Origin: Clostridium beijerinckii
GTDB lineage: Bacteria > Bacillota > Clostridia > Clostridiales > Clostridiaceae
DNA length: 64,000 bases
Assembly: GCF_036699995.1 (NCBI RefSeq)
Contig: NZ_CP144906.1
Span: forward strand, 3,917,001 to 3,981,000
Direction of reading: 5' to 3'
The stretch's first letter is position 1. Each line of letters begins with the position of its first letter. The notes beneath the pieces are model-generated. The model did not search any database and was not told where the DNA came from. It saw only the letters and a program-made list of their open reading frames with translations. Shown here one piece after another: positions 8,678 through 17,155 of this stretch. The position numbers and the translations under genes are program-made.

Positions 8678-8683
8678 TGATAA

Positions 8684-8692
8684 ATTATACCA
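8684..8692 (-). promoter_or_regulatory. Extended -10 promoter of the RNA element
   Basis: On the minus strand the sequence reads TGGTATAAT, a TGnTATAAT extended -10. The first conserved base of the RNA element lies 7 nt downstream, where transcription would start. No good -35 is visible, as expected for an extended -10 promoter. Confidence 0.6.
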
Positions 8693-8774
8693 TTTAATCT
8701 AATTCTTTTATATACACAAAATTAGAGGCCTCGAATAATTTCAAAACCCCTAGTACTGTACTATTAGACTACTC

Positions 8775-9317
8775 CTATCCTTTATAGCTTTCTTTAAAAT
8801 CACTTTTTATATTATCTGCTGATTCTGAAGCTTTATCCAAAATATCATTAACCTTATCAGTATTAATATCAGGACCTGCTATTGAATATTTATATCCAAA
8901 AAATAAACCAACTAATAATAATACTGAAACAGGCCAAAAACCGATTATTAACAGTAACGCTGCTATCGTAAGTGATATCTTTATTGGCTTTTTATTTTCC
9001 TTTTTCATTTCAAAATAGTTTTCATTACCTTTGCTTATAACCTTTCCTATAAACTTAAACATTCTACCAATAATTTCTCCAATGCCCCCACTTTTCTTTT
9101 TATGATTTTTCTCATTTTCTTTTTTATTTTCTTCATTATTATCTATAGCCACTTCTATAATTGTATTGGCTCCATTATTTTCAACTTTTCCTTGTCTTTC
9201 TAAATAAATTATAGCATCTAAAAGATCAAAGTCACATTCTTGCAACACTTCTTCTGCTTCTTCATAACTTACTTTAGTCTTTCCCATTAAAATTTTAATC
9301 ATTTCATTTCTTTCCAT
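8775..9317 (-). CDS. UBA-like/DUF4342 membrane protein, copy 1
   Basis: 180 residues from the ATG at 9317, 8 nt after GGAGG; the earlier in-frame ATG is too close to it. The N-terminal UBA/TS-N-like module (ILMGKTKVSYEEAEEVLQEC, IIYLERQGKVEN) is followed by an acidic/basic linker (NNEENKKENEKNHKKK). The DUF4342 region comes next: EMKKENKKPIKISLTIAALL, a hydrophobic hairpin through FFGYKYSIAG, and a short helical tail. It is the first gene of the leftward operon RNA element-DUF4342-response regulator-kinase. Family function is not known. Confidence 0.8.
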   Translation of the reverse strand: MERNEMIKILMGKTKVSYEEAEEVLQECDFDLLDAIIYLERQGKVENNGANTIIEVAIDNNEENKKENEKNHKKKSGGIGEIIGRMFKFIGKVISKGNENYFEMKKENKKPIKISLTIAALLLIIGFWPVSVLLLVGLFFGYKYSIAGPDINTDKVNDILDKASESADNIKSDFKESYKG

Positions 9318-9511
9318 ATTAATCATCCTCCAAAACTTTGTATTGACTTATCATGTTTATATAGTACTTAGAGAAAATTAATCTAAAATATAAGAAAGAT
9401 TAAAATCAGATTAAAATTGCATAATTTTTTATAATAATATGATAACAGACGTAATCAGCCAAATAATTATATCTTTCATTTTGCTATACTAATACTTAAA
9501 AATATTGTTAA

Positions 9512-10669
9512 TTATATTATATTTTCTATAGCCTGTACTGCTTTACTTGTCCCTCCTAGATTTAATAATTTTTCTCCTGCTTTCTTAGAATTATCTGCAT
9601 ATATATTATTTGTACTAAATTCATTGACTATTTTCTTAATCGTTTCTGCATTAAAAATATTTGTTTCTAATGAGACACCTGCCTTCAAATTAGATATTGA
9701 AGCCGCATTATACTTTCTCTCAAATACATTTCCAGGGCATACAATTTGAGGTACGCCATATATTAAACCCGTCATAATACTATTTTGACCACCATGGTTC
9801 ATATAAGCTATGGCTTCTGGCATAAGTTTACTAAAATCAAATCTTTTATCTACATTAATATTATTTTTCTTGTATGGTTTCACTTGTTCTGTTGCAATAT
9901 ATATTTGAAAATTAGTTTGCTCAAATGCTTGCGTTAAAGTGTATATAACTTTCTTTGGTAAAATTGTCCCGTTGCCCATGTATGCTATAATTTTATTTTT
10001 ATTATGATCTTCTGATCTAAAATTAGGTACAAAAAATGGACCTGTAAAAACTAAATTTTCATCATTAATGGGTTCTAACTCATAGGAGCTTGGAACTATT
10101 TTTAGATCGGCCCAATTAAATATATCAAGTGCTGATTCGATTGGAGGTAGTTTATTTTCTTGAATAAATCTTTTAACTCCTGTGCTATATTCAGGATTAG
10201 AGGCAAAATACTTCGAAGCAGGATAACTGAATCCTGTAACAACTTTAATATTTTCAAGTTTTGAAGCAACAATAGCCGCAATTCTAAATTCGGCATATAC
10301 CACATCCGGCTTAAAATCTAGTATTGCCTTTCTTATACAAGACACATCTTCTGAAAAATGCTTGTATGTAATTGCTCCAACAAAATGAAGCACCTGTTCA
10401 TAACTATTAACCTTTTTCTTGTTTTGAATTCCAAGTAATTGTCCAATTTTAAACATTCTTTTTCCCAAAGACATAGGCATTCCAAATGGTGATGGAATTG
10501 GCGCATAATAATTTTTTACATTTTCTATTTTTTTATAATTTATATCTTCTGCTGCGCAAAATGCAACTTCATGTTTTCTTTCTATTAATTTATTACATAA
10601 AGCTGCTGCTCTTGAAAAAGGGCCACTTGTCTCCGCCATTGCTGCCATAGGTGCTATTAAAATTTTCAT
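9512..10669 (-). CDS. UDP-glycosyltransferase-like (MGT/GT1) enzyme
   Basis: 385 residues with the GT-B layout of macrolide-type glycosyltransferases: N-terminal MKILIAPMAAMAETSGPFSR (acceptor half) and a C-terminal sugar-nucleotide half with a PSPG-like region AYMNHGGQNSIMTGLIYGVP, where the HGGQNS core binds the nucleotide sugar. The family glycosylates lipids, macrolides or other small hydrophobic molecules. Neighbours give no clue to the acceptor. It is monocistronic, flanked by a long non-coding stretch upstream. Confidence 0.8.
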   Translation of the reverse strand: MKILIAPMAAMAETSGPFSRAAALCNKLIERKHEVAFCAAEDINYKKIENVKNYYAPIPSPFGMPMSLGKRMFKIGQLLGIQNKKKVNSYEQVLHFVGAITYKHFSEDVSCIRKAILDFKPDVVYAEFRIAAIVASKLENIKVVTGFSYPASKYFASNPEYSTGVKRFIQENKLPPIESALDIFNWADLKIVPSSYELEPINDENLVFTGPFFVPNFRSEDHNKNKIIAYMGNGTILPKKVIYTLTQAFEQTNFQIYIATEQVKPYKKNNINVDKRFDFSKLMPEAIAYMNHGGQNSIMTGLIYGVPQIVCPGNVFERKYNAASISNLKAGVSLETNIFNAETIKKIVNEFSTNNIYADNSKKAGEKLLNLGGTSKAVQAIENII

Positions 10670-10850
10670 AAATAGTCATTCCTTCTTATATATGATATAG
10701 TATTCTAATATTTTATACTTAATAAACTTCTTATATGAATAATTTATTACCTCTATTATTTTCCATCCATATTTTCAATATTTATTTGATTATATTCTGC
10801 CAAACGATGCTATCATCATAATCAGATCTTCTAGCTATCTAAAGCAATTT

Positions 10851-11140
10851 GCTTTTTACAAAAGTCTTCTCTCTTTTTCAATTCAATTTTTATTTCATCC
10901 TCAATCATTTAAAAACACGCTCCATAAATTTATTTATACTCTCAAAACTTTTCTCTGCTGATATTAGAACATGTTCTCCTATTTTAAATAACGTAAAAAT
11001 CTATGTTTTCTTAAGGTTGCAGCCTTCAACCCCGCATTATTCAAGCATATTCTGAAGAATATATATTCTAGTATTCTTCAGAATAAATATGGCTTAGAAT
11101 ATATATTCTTCACCATATTTATGGTAAAGAATATTAGAAT
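10851..11140. repeat. ~290-nt dispersed repeat, copy 1
   Basis: Homologous over its full length to 28538-28830. The right part has stacked AT palindromes: a perfect inverted pair TATTCTGAAGAATA/TATTCTTCAGAATA (11048-11061 and 11072-11085), GAATATATATTC, and CCATATTTATGG. Read on the minus strand, the left part has two short overlapping frames, one ending ...SINKFMERVFK and one starting MIEDEIKIELKKRE (10831-10908, 25 aa). The same frames are broken in copy 2. The rest of the 10670-11385 gap shows no gene. Confidence 0.75.
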
Positions 11141-11272
11141 ACAGTGGTGCTTGTGAATCGTTTTTGCTTAGAAATAAAATAATAATCGTAAAGCTGATCT
11201 ATGCTTTAGTGGAAGAAAATCCCCCAAAACTTTACCTAGAAAGAAAGTAACTGTAATAGTAAAATAAAATTA

Positions 11273-11312
11273 TAACGCTGGCAAAAGCTGCTACTACTTA
11301 TTGCCAGCGTTA
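11273..11312 (-). terminator. Terminator of the flavin electron-transfer genes
   Basis: Perfect 12-bp stem TAACGCTGGCAA/TTGCCAGCGTTA with a 16-nt loop. It is followed on the minus strand by TAATTTTATTTTA, 74 nt past the polyferredoxin stop. Confidence 0.8.
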
Positions 11313-11385
11313 ATTTAGATATCCTATTCATTACCACATTCTATCTAATTATTGATCTTCTAAACATAAGAATATGATCTTTTTA

Positions 11386-12495
11386 TTAACTTATAAGAAA
11401 TTGTTCCGCTACTACTTTATTTTCAAGAGCATCTTTTACTGCACCAATTATACCTTTAGATGAATATGTAGCACCTGAAACAACATCAACATCTGTAGAC
11501 TGTTTTTCTAAAATTTCATTTATTACACCCTTTTTGGCTTTACTGTAATAATCCCAGTCATCCTGCTGCTCTAGTACAGATACTTTAGTAATCTTGCCAT
11601 CACTAACTCCTACCTTAACTTTTATATTACCCTTATACCCAGCACTGTTACCAACATAATATACAGAACTATCAGCTTCTTCTTTTTTTGGCGCGGTTGT
11701 TTCTTCTTTTACTACTGCCTCTTCTGATTTTATATTAGTCTGCTGCCTGTATTGGTTTATACAAAAAAACATCAATAATACACCCAGAGAGCAGGCAATT
11801 TTTATATTACGTGCTTTACCTTCAACCATCCCATATGTAAGGGTATTTTTCTTAGGACAATTTTTAATACATTCGAAGCAGTTTATACAATTAAGCGAGT
11901 TAACTGTTTTATTGCAGGTAGATATTTTAATATTCATATCACATGCTTTATCGCAGCGCTTACAATTAATGCAGGAGTTTGCATCTCTTTTTATTGTAAA
12001 CAACCTCAAGTAACTAGCTACTCCATATTTTGCTCCTTGAATACAAAAATATTTACAGAAAATTTTATTATAAAATAAAGACAAATCGGCAAATCCTAAA
12101 ATGCTTACAAACATAATAATTTTAGCTGGTTTACCCGTTAGAATTAAGAACAAATTAGATCTCGCATCAAATTTTAATAAAGAACTTATAAAACCTATAG
12201 AGAAAAAAGTTACTAAAACAAATAGTACATATCTAAGCAATCTCAATATCTTATCAAGTTTATCTGGTATTGTTTTCTTTTTTATTTTGAGCTTCTTTCC
12301 TACTGCAGAAGATAACTCTTGTAGTAAACCAAAAGGACACAAATATCCGCAATAAAAGGAGCCACAAACTGCCGCTATTATAACTAGTATAGTGGCACTA
12401 TAGCTAAAATTATTTATAAACATTATAGTTAATGGGAGCGCTGCTATTAATTGAATTATCTTTCTTATTCCGATTTTTTTTACATTTACTTTCAA
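11386..12495 (-). CDS. Membrane polyferredoxin with C-terminal FMN-binding domain
   Basis: 369 residues. Several transmembrane helices with a NapH-type cysteine pair (YLCPFGLLQE) and a CKYFCIQGAKYG motif form the membrane half. Two ferredoxin-type clusters follow at ~residues 175-215 (CINCKRCDKACDMN and CINCFECIKNCPKK). After another transmembrane helix, the C-terminal FMN_bind domain carries DVVSGATYSSK, where the Thr of SGAT is the site of covalent FMN attachment by ApbE. It would carry electrons across the membrane to an external flavin, as in NqrC/RnfG-like systems. It follows the FMN lipoprotein gene by 21 nt. ApbE is encoded just upstream. Confidence 0.88.
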   Translation of the reverse strand: MKVNVKKIGIRKIIQLIAALPLTIMFINNFSYSATILVIIAAVCGSFYCGYLCPFGLLQELSSAVGKKLKIKKKTIPDKLDKILRLLRYVLFVLVTFFSIGFISSLLKFDARSNLFLILTGKPAKIIMFVSILGFADLSLFYNKIFCKYFCIQGAKYGVASYLRLFTIKRDANSCINCKRCDKACDMNIKISTCNKTVNSLNCINCFECIKNCPKKNTLTYGMVEGKARNIKIACSLGVLLMFFCINQYRQQTNIKSEEAVVKEETTAPKKEEADSSVYYVGNSAGYKGNIKVKVGVSDGKITKVSVLEQQDDWDYYSKAKKGVINEILEKQSTDVDVVSGATYSSKGIIGAVKDALENKVVAEQFLIS

Positions 12496-12516
12496 GTTAT
12501 TTCTCCAACTTTCTAA

Positions 12517-13719
12517 TTATTTAGCTTTTAATAATGCTTCTAAAGTACCAATTCTAACAGCTTCACTTGATAAAGTAGCACCAGAAATAGTATCAACATC
12601 TGTAGATTGTTTTTCCACAATTCTATCTGCAATAATATCAAAAGCTCCATTAGATCTATCATCTTGAGGAGTTGCTTGATTAGCTTTTACATTTGATACT
12701 TTGCCATCCTTAACTGTTACTTTAACATTTACAGGACTTTGCATAAAACTAATTGAACTGCCTTCATATTCTCCGTCCTTAAGTTCTTTTAAATCAGCTA
12801 CTTGTCCACTTTTAGCTTTCTCTGCCAATTCTCTATAAGCTTGAATTTGAGTAAAAGATGCTTTCCATTGTCTCATTGCATACTCGTTATTATCTTCAAA
12901 ACCTTCAAAATATGCTGGATTTTTGCTATCAACACCTTCTTTACTTATTCTATCTGTTAATTGTAAGACTTTATCATAATCTCCATTTGAAAAAGCATAA
13001 GCTGCCGAACCTACATTTGAAGTTGCAGTCTTTAATTTGTTCTTTTCCTTAAAGTTATCTGGATTTGATGCAAATTCAAAGGTCTTATATGCTTCTTCTT
13101 TATTACCTAAAGTTCCAAGTGCAAATGCTATTGTTGAGGCATCGGTTGGGCTATCATATTCAATATCTTTATTCTTAGCCTTAAATTCTTCATCATATCC
13201 TTCAACTGCTAATATCTTTAAAATCATAATTTTTGCATTACTATCTAAATTTAAGTCTTTCTTTGTATTTTTTACTATCTTACCGTCTTTTCTAGTTTCA
13301 CTAACAACTGTATCAGCTGGTAAGTCTATTACTTTTGTTAAATAGTTGTATGCTAACTTATATTCACCTACTTTCAAAAGACTATCCCCAAGGTTATACA
13401 TCCAATAGTAATATGAAGGAGTCTCTTCTGATGGTTTTGTATTTTCAATTAAATAACGTAGCTGCTTAATATTATCGTGAGCACTTTCAAGATCAATGGA
13501 AGATCTTAATTGGAAAGTTGCATATTTCACATCCTCATCTATATCTACTGTACTTGGCTCTGCCCACTCTGGCCAAACATTTTCTTTTTTCTCCCAAGCT
13601 GCAAAAGTTGGTTTTGCAGTTGATGATTTTTCGGCCGAATTGAAATTTGCACAACCTGTAAACACGCTGCTCCCAACAACCAATAGTGATATTAATAATT
13701 TGCTTTTCTTACTAAGCAT
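12517..13719 (-). CDS. Lipoprotein with helical repeats and FMN-binding domain
   Basis: 400 residues. Signal peptide with lipobox VFTGC (Cys23), so a lipoprotein on the outer face of the membrane. The middle (residues ~60-300) is TPR-like helical sequence (YYYWMYNLGDSLLKVGEYK and similar). The last ~90 residues are an FMN_bind domain with DTISGATLSSEAVR, the flavinylation site. The C-terminal domain resembles that of the neighbouring polyferredoxin (both have EKQSTDVD-SGAT), suggesting electron hand-off between the two flavins (inference). A Fur-like box lies 184 nt upstream. Confidence 0.85.
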   Translation of the reverse strand: MLSKKSKLLISLLVVGSSVFTGCANFNSAEKSSTAKPTFAAWEKKENVWPEWAEPSTVDIDEDVKYATFQLRSSIDLESAHDNIKQLRYLIENTKPSEETPSYYYWMYNLGDSLLKVGEYKLAYNYLTKVIDLPADTVVSETRKDGKIVKNTKKDLNLDSNAKIMILKILAVEGYDEEFKAKNKDIEYDSPTDASTIAFALGTLGNKEEAYKTFEFASNPDNFKEKNKLKTATSNVGSAAYAFSNGDYDKVLQLTDRISKEGVDSKNPAYFEGFEDNNEYAMRQWKASFTQIQAYRELAEKAKSGQVADLKELKDGEYEGSSISFMQSPVNVKVTVKDGKVSNVKANQATPQDDRSNGAFDIIADRIVEKQSTDVDTISGATLSSEAVRIGTLEALLKAK

Positions 13720-13902
13720 AAATGACCTCCTAAATAATAAAATATGTGTTTAAGCTATCAATTTCATTGATTTACTTAAAAGTAATGTATTAAAATAACG
13801 CCATTAAAACCTTTTTATCTTTTCGTCTTAATATAAAATTTTTATGTAAATTATTTATAAGATTAAGATATAAAAACTTTACTACAAAACAATACCATAG
13901 TT

Positions 13903-13921
13903 GATAATGATTTTCAATATC
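13903..13921. promoter_or_regulatory. Fur-like iron box upstream of the FMN lipoprotein
   Basis: GATAATGATTTTCAATATC matches the classic 19-bp Fur consensus at 16 of 19 positions. It lies in the 409-nt gap between apbE and the lipoprotein gene. It suggests iron-dependent repression of the FMN genes. Confidence 0.5.
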
Positions 13922-14016
13922 TTTTTTCTTGAAAACTTTTTGAGTCTCTTAGCTGACTCTCCAATACAAAAATACAATTATATAAGTTGCATTAAATATT
14001 TTATAAAAAATTATCA

Positions 14017-14041
14017 GCAGTTAAATTTTAAAATTAACTGC
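14017..14041 (-). terminator. Terminator of apbE
   Basis: Inverted pair GCAGTTAA/TTAACTGC with an AT-rich centre; on the minus strand TGATAATTTTTTATAAA follows. It separates apbE from the FMN lipoprotein promoter region, so the two may be independent units. Confidence 0.6.
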
Positions 14042-14128
14042 ACTCCAAAGTTTTTATTCGAACTTATTTAAATCCCAAATTTCTTTTTAAACACATGAAA
14101 AATAATAATATGTCTGAAACTTCTATGA

Positions 14129-15085
14129 TTACACTAATGTAAATCCCTCAATTTTAAAGAAAATAAAATCTTCCTTTAAACCTTTTGTAACATATATTTC
14201 TTTATCTTTAGTTATAAATATAGCCTCCATGTCTTCTTGGTTATCAATTAACTTAATTCCATCCTCAAGTCCTAATATAAATATAGCTGTGGACAATGCA
14301 TCTGCAGCTATAGACTGCTTTGATACTATAGTTGTACTCATTAAAAAAGACTCAGCAGAATAACCTGTTCTAGGATCTAAAATATGGTGATATTTTTTAT
14401 TATCTTTTTCAAAATATCGTACGTAGTCTCCAGACGTAACAACTGTTTTATTTGCTGCATTCACTGCTCCTAAACATTGCCCTCTTTGAAGCAATGGGTT
14501 TTGAATACCAACTCTAAAAGGATCTCCATTTGGCTTGTTACCAAGAACTGCTACGTTGCCTCCAAGATTTACAAAAGCCGATTCTACTCCATATTGTTTA
14601 TATATTTCAATTGCTCTGTCAGCAGCATAACCTTTTGCAATAGCCCCCAAATCCACGCATTGCCCTGATTTTTCAAGTTTTGATGTCTTCAACTCATTAT
14701 TTATACTTAGGTAATTATGCCCAGTAAGTTTTAAAGCTTCATTAATTTCTTCTTGTAAAGGAATTTTTTCACTACTAGTAAAGATTCCCCATAGTCTAGC
14801 AAGTGGAGCTATAGTAATATCAAAGCTCCCTTTACAAATCTCTGAATAATGTTTCGCTTTATTTAATACAAATAAAACTTCATCACTAAGCTCAACTTCA
14901 TATTGGCCAGCCGCTCTATTTAATTTACTCACTTCGCTAGATTCTAAAAAGAAACTCATAAGCCCTTCTAATCTTTTCATTTCATATTCAACTTCAATTG
15001 CTGCTATTTTTGCATTTTCTCCGTAAACCTTCTGACTTATTATTGTGCCCATGCAAAAGCTTTCCATTTCATAAAATCTATCCAT
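14129..15085 (-). CDS. apbE: FAD:protein FMN transferase ApbE
   Basis: 318 residues from the ATG at 15085, which has AAAGGA 7 nt upstream; the longer frame to 15136 would start inside the operator palindromes. ApbE landmarks: FCMGTIISQKVYG, KGSFDITIAPL, CVDLGAIAKGYAADRA, FVNLGGNVAVLG, YHHILDPRTGYSAE and the metal-binding AADALSTAIFILG. It lacks a signal peptide at this start, so it may act in the cytoplasm, or export is missed. Function: moves FMN from FAD onto Thr of SGAT motifs, matching the two FMN_bind proteins encoded next to it. Confidence 0.93.
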   Translation of the reverse strand: MDRFYEMESFCMGTIISQKVYGENAKIAAIEVEYEMKRLEGLMSFFLESSEVSKLNRAAGQYEVELSDEVLFVLNKAKHYSEICKGSFDITIAPLARLWGIFTSSEKIPLQEEINEALKLTGHNYLSINNELKTSKLEKSGQCVDLGAIAKGYAADRAIEIYKQYGVESAFVNLGGNVAVLGNKPNGDPFRVGIQNPLLQRGQCLGAVNAANKTVVTSGDYVRYFEKDNKKYHHILDPRTGYSAESFLMSTTIVSKQSIAADALSTAIFILGLEDGIKLIDNQEDMEAIFITKDKEIYVTKGLKEDFIFFKIEGFTLV

Positions 15086-15118
15086 AAAAATATCCTTTTG
15101 TAACTCTATAATACTTTG

Positions 15119-15161
15119 TATCAATTGATATTTCATATCAATTGATAAATTTTATCAATTG
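15119..15161. promoter_or_regulatory. Three operator palindromes with 17-bp period before apbE
   Basis: TATCAATTGATA at 15119-15130 and 15136-15147, and TATCAATTG at 15153-15161, start exactly 17 bp apart. They sit between the apbE start and the TetR gene that faces the same way upstream; that TetR (15352-15921) is the simplest candidate binder. Confidence 0.6.
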
Positions 15162-15266
15162 CTCCTTATTATATACTGTTTTGCTATTTATCACAACGGT
15201 TTATTAGAAATTTTAATATGGACATGATATGACTAGGTAGTTAGAAGTGCTTGTGACGAAAAAAAA

Positions 15267-15294
15267 GTAGCCACTACTCATATTTAGTTGCTAC
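15267..15294 (-). terminator. Terminator of the TetR gene
   Basis: Stem GTAGCAACT/AGTGGCTAC on the minus strand (one mismatch) followed by eight T. Confidence 0.75.
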
Positions 15295-15351
15295 CACTTC
15301 TATTTAACTTATTTATTTTTATAAATTGTCTGCTTTTTTAGATAACGCTAC

Positions 15352-15921
15352 TCATTTACATGGATAATCAAACACTTCTGCTAATTTTAAAACAAGCTGA
15401 GTATGACTAGTCAATTCTTCATACCCGTCGTTTTTCAGGCACCACTTAATTGCAGTCATAACAAGTGCTGCATATAAGTCTGATATATAATCTAAAATTT
15501 CAGGTGACTTTTTATTTTTTGTTTCATACTGGTCATAAAAGCTTCTCTTTAAAAAATTAGACATATCATCATACAGATGAATCGTATCTGTATGAATGGT
15601 AAAAAGAGCTAAAATTTCTTCTCGTTTAACAGATAATATGTGATATAAAGGTTTTATAACCATAATTGCATCTTCTACATTAGCACAGTCAAATCGATCT
15701 TTTACACCAGTTTTTAGCAAGTCAAATACTTCATTGCAAAGAGTTTCAGCTAGTTTGTATTTATCTGCATAATGCTTGTAAAATGTAGAGCGATTAATCA
15801 AAGCCTTGTCCAATATATCTTGTACTGTTATTTTGTAAAAGTCTTTTTGCCCAAGTAAATAAATAAAAGATTCTTCTATGTTTCTTTTTGTCTTTATAAC
15901 ACGCAAATCATTTTCATTCAT
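15352..15921 (-). CDS. TetR/AcrR-family regulator
   Basis: 189 residues from the ATG at 15921, behind GGAGGAG. The N-terminal helix-turn-helix is RVIKTKRNIEESFIYLLGQK followed by ITVQDILDKALINRSTFYKH and YADKYKLAETL, as in the TetR_C_8-type clostridial regulators. It is upstream of and co-oriented with the apbE/FMN module, with its own terminator. It may bind the 17-bp-spaced palindromes at 15119-15161 (inference). Confidence 0.88.
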   Translation of the reverse strand: MNENDLRVIKTKRNIEESFIYLLGQKDFYKITVQDILDKALINRSTFYKHYADKYKLAETLCNEVFDLLKTGVKDRFDCANVEDAIMVIKPLYHILSVKREEILALFTIHTDTIHLYDDMSNFLKRSFYDQYETKNKKSPEILDYISDLYAALVMTAIKWCLKNDGYEELTSHTQLVLKLAEVFDYPCK

Positions 15922-16073
15922 ATGTAGCTCCTCCATACCATTATTTAAAGAAGTTTATATAGATAAACAACACTTTGTATAATTTTTGTAGTTTAAGTGC
16001 ATAAACACTTAGATATTGATGTTTGAAGCATTAAAGTAAATGAGTAAAATAAATAACAAAGGGGGAATGAAAA

Positions 16074-16582
16074 ATGAATGAATTAAAATGGTTTGTATGG
16101 CTTTTTCCGTTATTATTTATTGTACACAATATGGAAGAGATTATTATGGCAAAGCATTGGTGCAAAAAGAATTTAAAACAATATGTCCGACTTCCTATAA
16201 CACCCTTTGGAGGTACAAAAAGTACAGCTGGATGTGCAATTGGTGTATATGAGGAATTGATTTTGTGGATTATAGCTACTATCATTGGTAATATTAGTGG
16301 ATCTTATGGTTTGTGGTACGGTTTACTTGTAGCAAATATCGTTCATCTGATCTTATTTCATATTATATTATTACCATTTCCTACCATCATTATGTCCCTG
16401 GTGAAATAACAGCATGGCTAACAGTTATTCCATGTTGCTATATTTTAAAACTTGCTCAGAATATCTTGAGATACTCTGTTATTGAAATTTCTATCTGGGT
16501 AACAATAGGAATTATATTTGCTTTCGTAAATATGAAGATATTGCATAAAAACATCGATAAGTTGCCTAAATTGGTGGAATGA
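16074..16582 (+). pseudogene. HXXEE-domain membrane protein, frameshifted
   Basis: Two frames together make one ~165-residue HXXEE protein. Frame 1 (16074-16409) starts MNELKWFVWLFPLLFIVHNMEE, with the His-x-x-Glu-Glu motif that names the family. The expected continuation (YHHYVPGEITAWLTVIPCCY ... LPKLVE) is in the next frame and ends at 16582. The shift falls at about 16365-16392 in a TTACCATTTCC tract. Four hydrophobic segments. Membrane protein of unknown function. The shift could be real or a sequencing error. Confidence 0.75.
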
Positions 16583-16668
16583 TCATACTTTAACGGTATG
16601 CATTCCCGTTTACAATAATATGTACCCAATTTGACAATCTTTAATTAAACGTTGTTATAAATATGTGC

Positions 16669-17022
16669 TTACTGATGCTTATTATTCCATCGCATCATTT
16701 CAACAAAAATAAGGTATAAATCTTTTCCTGCCTGAGATAGTGAGTATTCAACATGTGGTGGAATTTCGTTAAATTGGGTTCTATCAACTAAGCCCTTGTT
16801 TTCTAGATCTCGAAGTGTAGATGTGAGCATTGTATTAGTTATTTCTCCTATTTGTTTTTTTAAATCACCAAAACGAATAGAATCACATTTCATTAACTCA
16901 AAGAGCACTCGAATATTCCATTTTCCTTGGAAAATCTCTAATGTTTTATATGTCCCACAACTTTTATCAATTCTTACATCTTTTATTTGTTCTTGATACT
17001 CCTTAAATGTTATGTCTATCAT
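16669..17022 (-). CDS. HxlR-family transcriptional regulator
   Basis: 117 residues: a winged helix with the family landmarks CGTYKTLEIFQGKWNIRVLF, LKKQIGEITNTMLTSTLRDL and HVEYSLSQAGKDLYLI. AAAGGAG lies before the start. The gene is divergent from the EFR1 gene at 17156 and very likely controls it through GTAC-containing sites between them. HxlR members often respond to reactive electrophiles or redox state through a Cys; here Cys is present near residue 21 (KSCGTY). Confidence 0.9.
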   Translation of the reverse strand: MIDITFKEYQEQIKDVRIDKSCGTYKTLEIFQGKWNIRVLFELMKCDSIRFGDLKKQIGEITNTMLTSTLRDLENKGLVDRTQFNEIPPHVEYSLSQAGKDLYLIFVEMMRWNNKHQ

Positions 17023-17052
17023 TTATTTTATTCTCCTTTGGTTTTAAAAGTC

Positions 17053-17129
17053 AGTACGCTTAAATATACTTAGTCTATATATTCTGCGTACTTGTGCTAT
17101 ATATATGATCTAAGTATAATAAACGTACT
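17053..17129. promoter_or_regulatory. HxlR-type operator region
   Basis: AGTACG (17053-17058), GCGTACT (17086-17092) and CGTACT (17124-17129), plus an inverted pair ATACTTAG...CTAAGTAT, lie in the divergent gap. GTAC half-sites are typical of HxlR targets. Confidence 0.5.
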
Positions 17130-17155
17130 AAAGAAAATCAAGGAGTGATACAACT

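Noticed and set aside
10102..10305. 67-codon frame within the glycosyltransferase gene
   Set aside because: Out-of-frame shadow in a well-supported gene.
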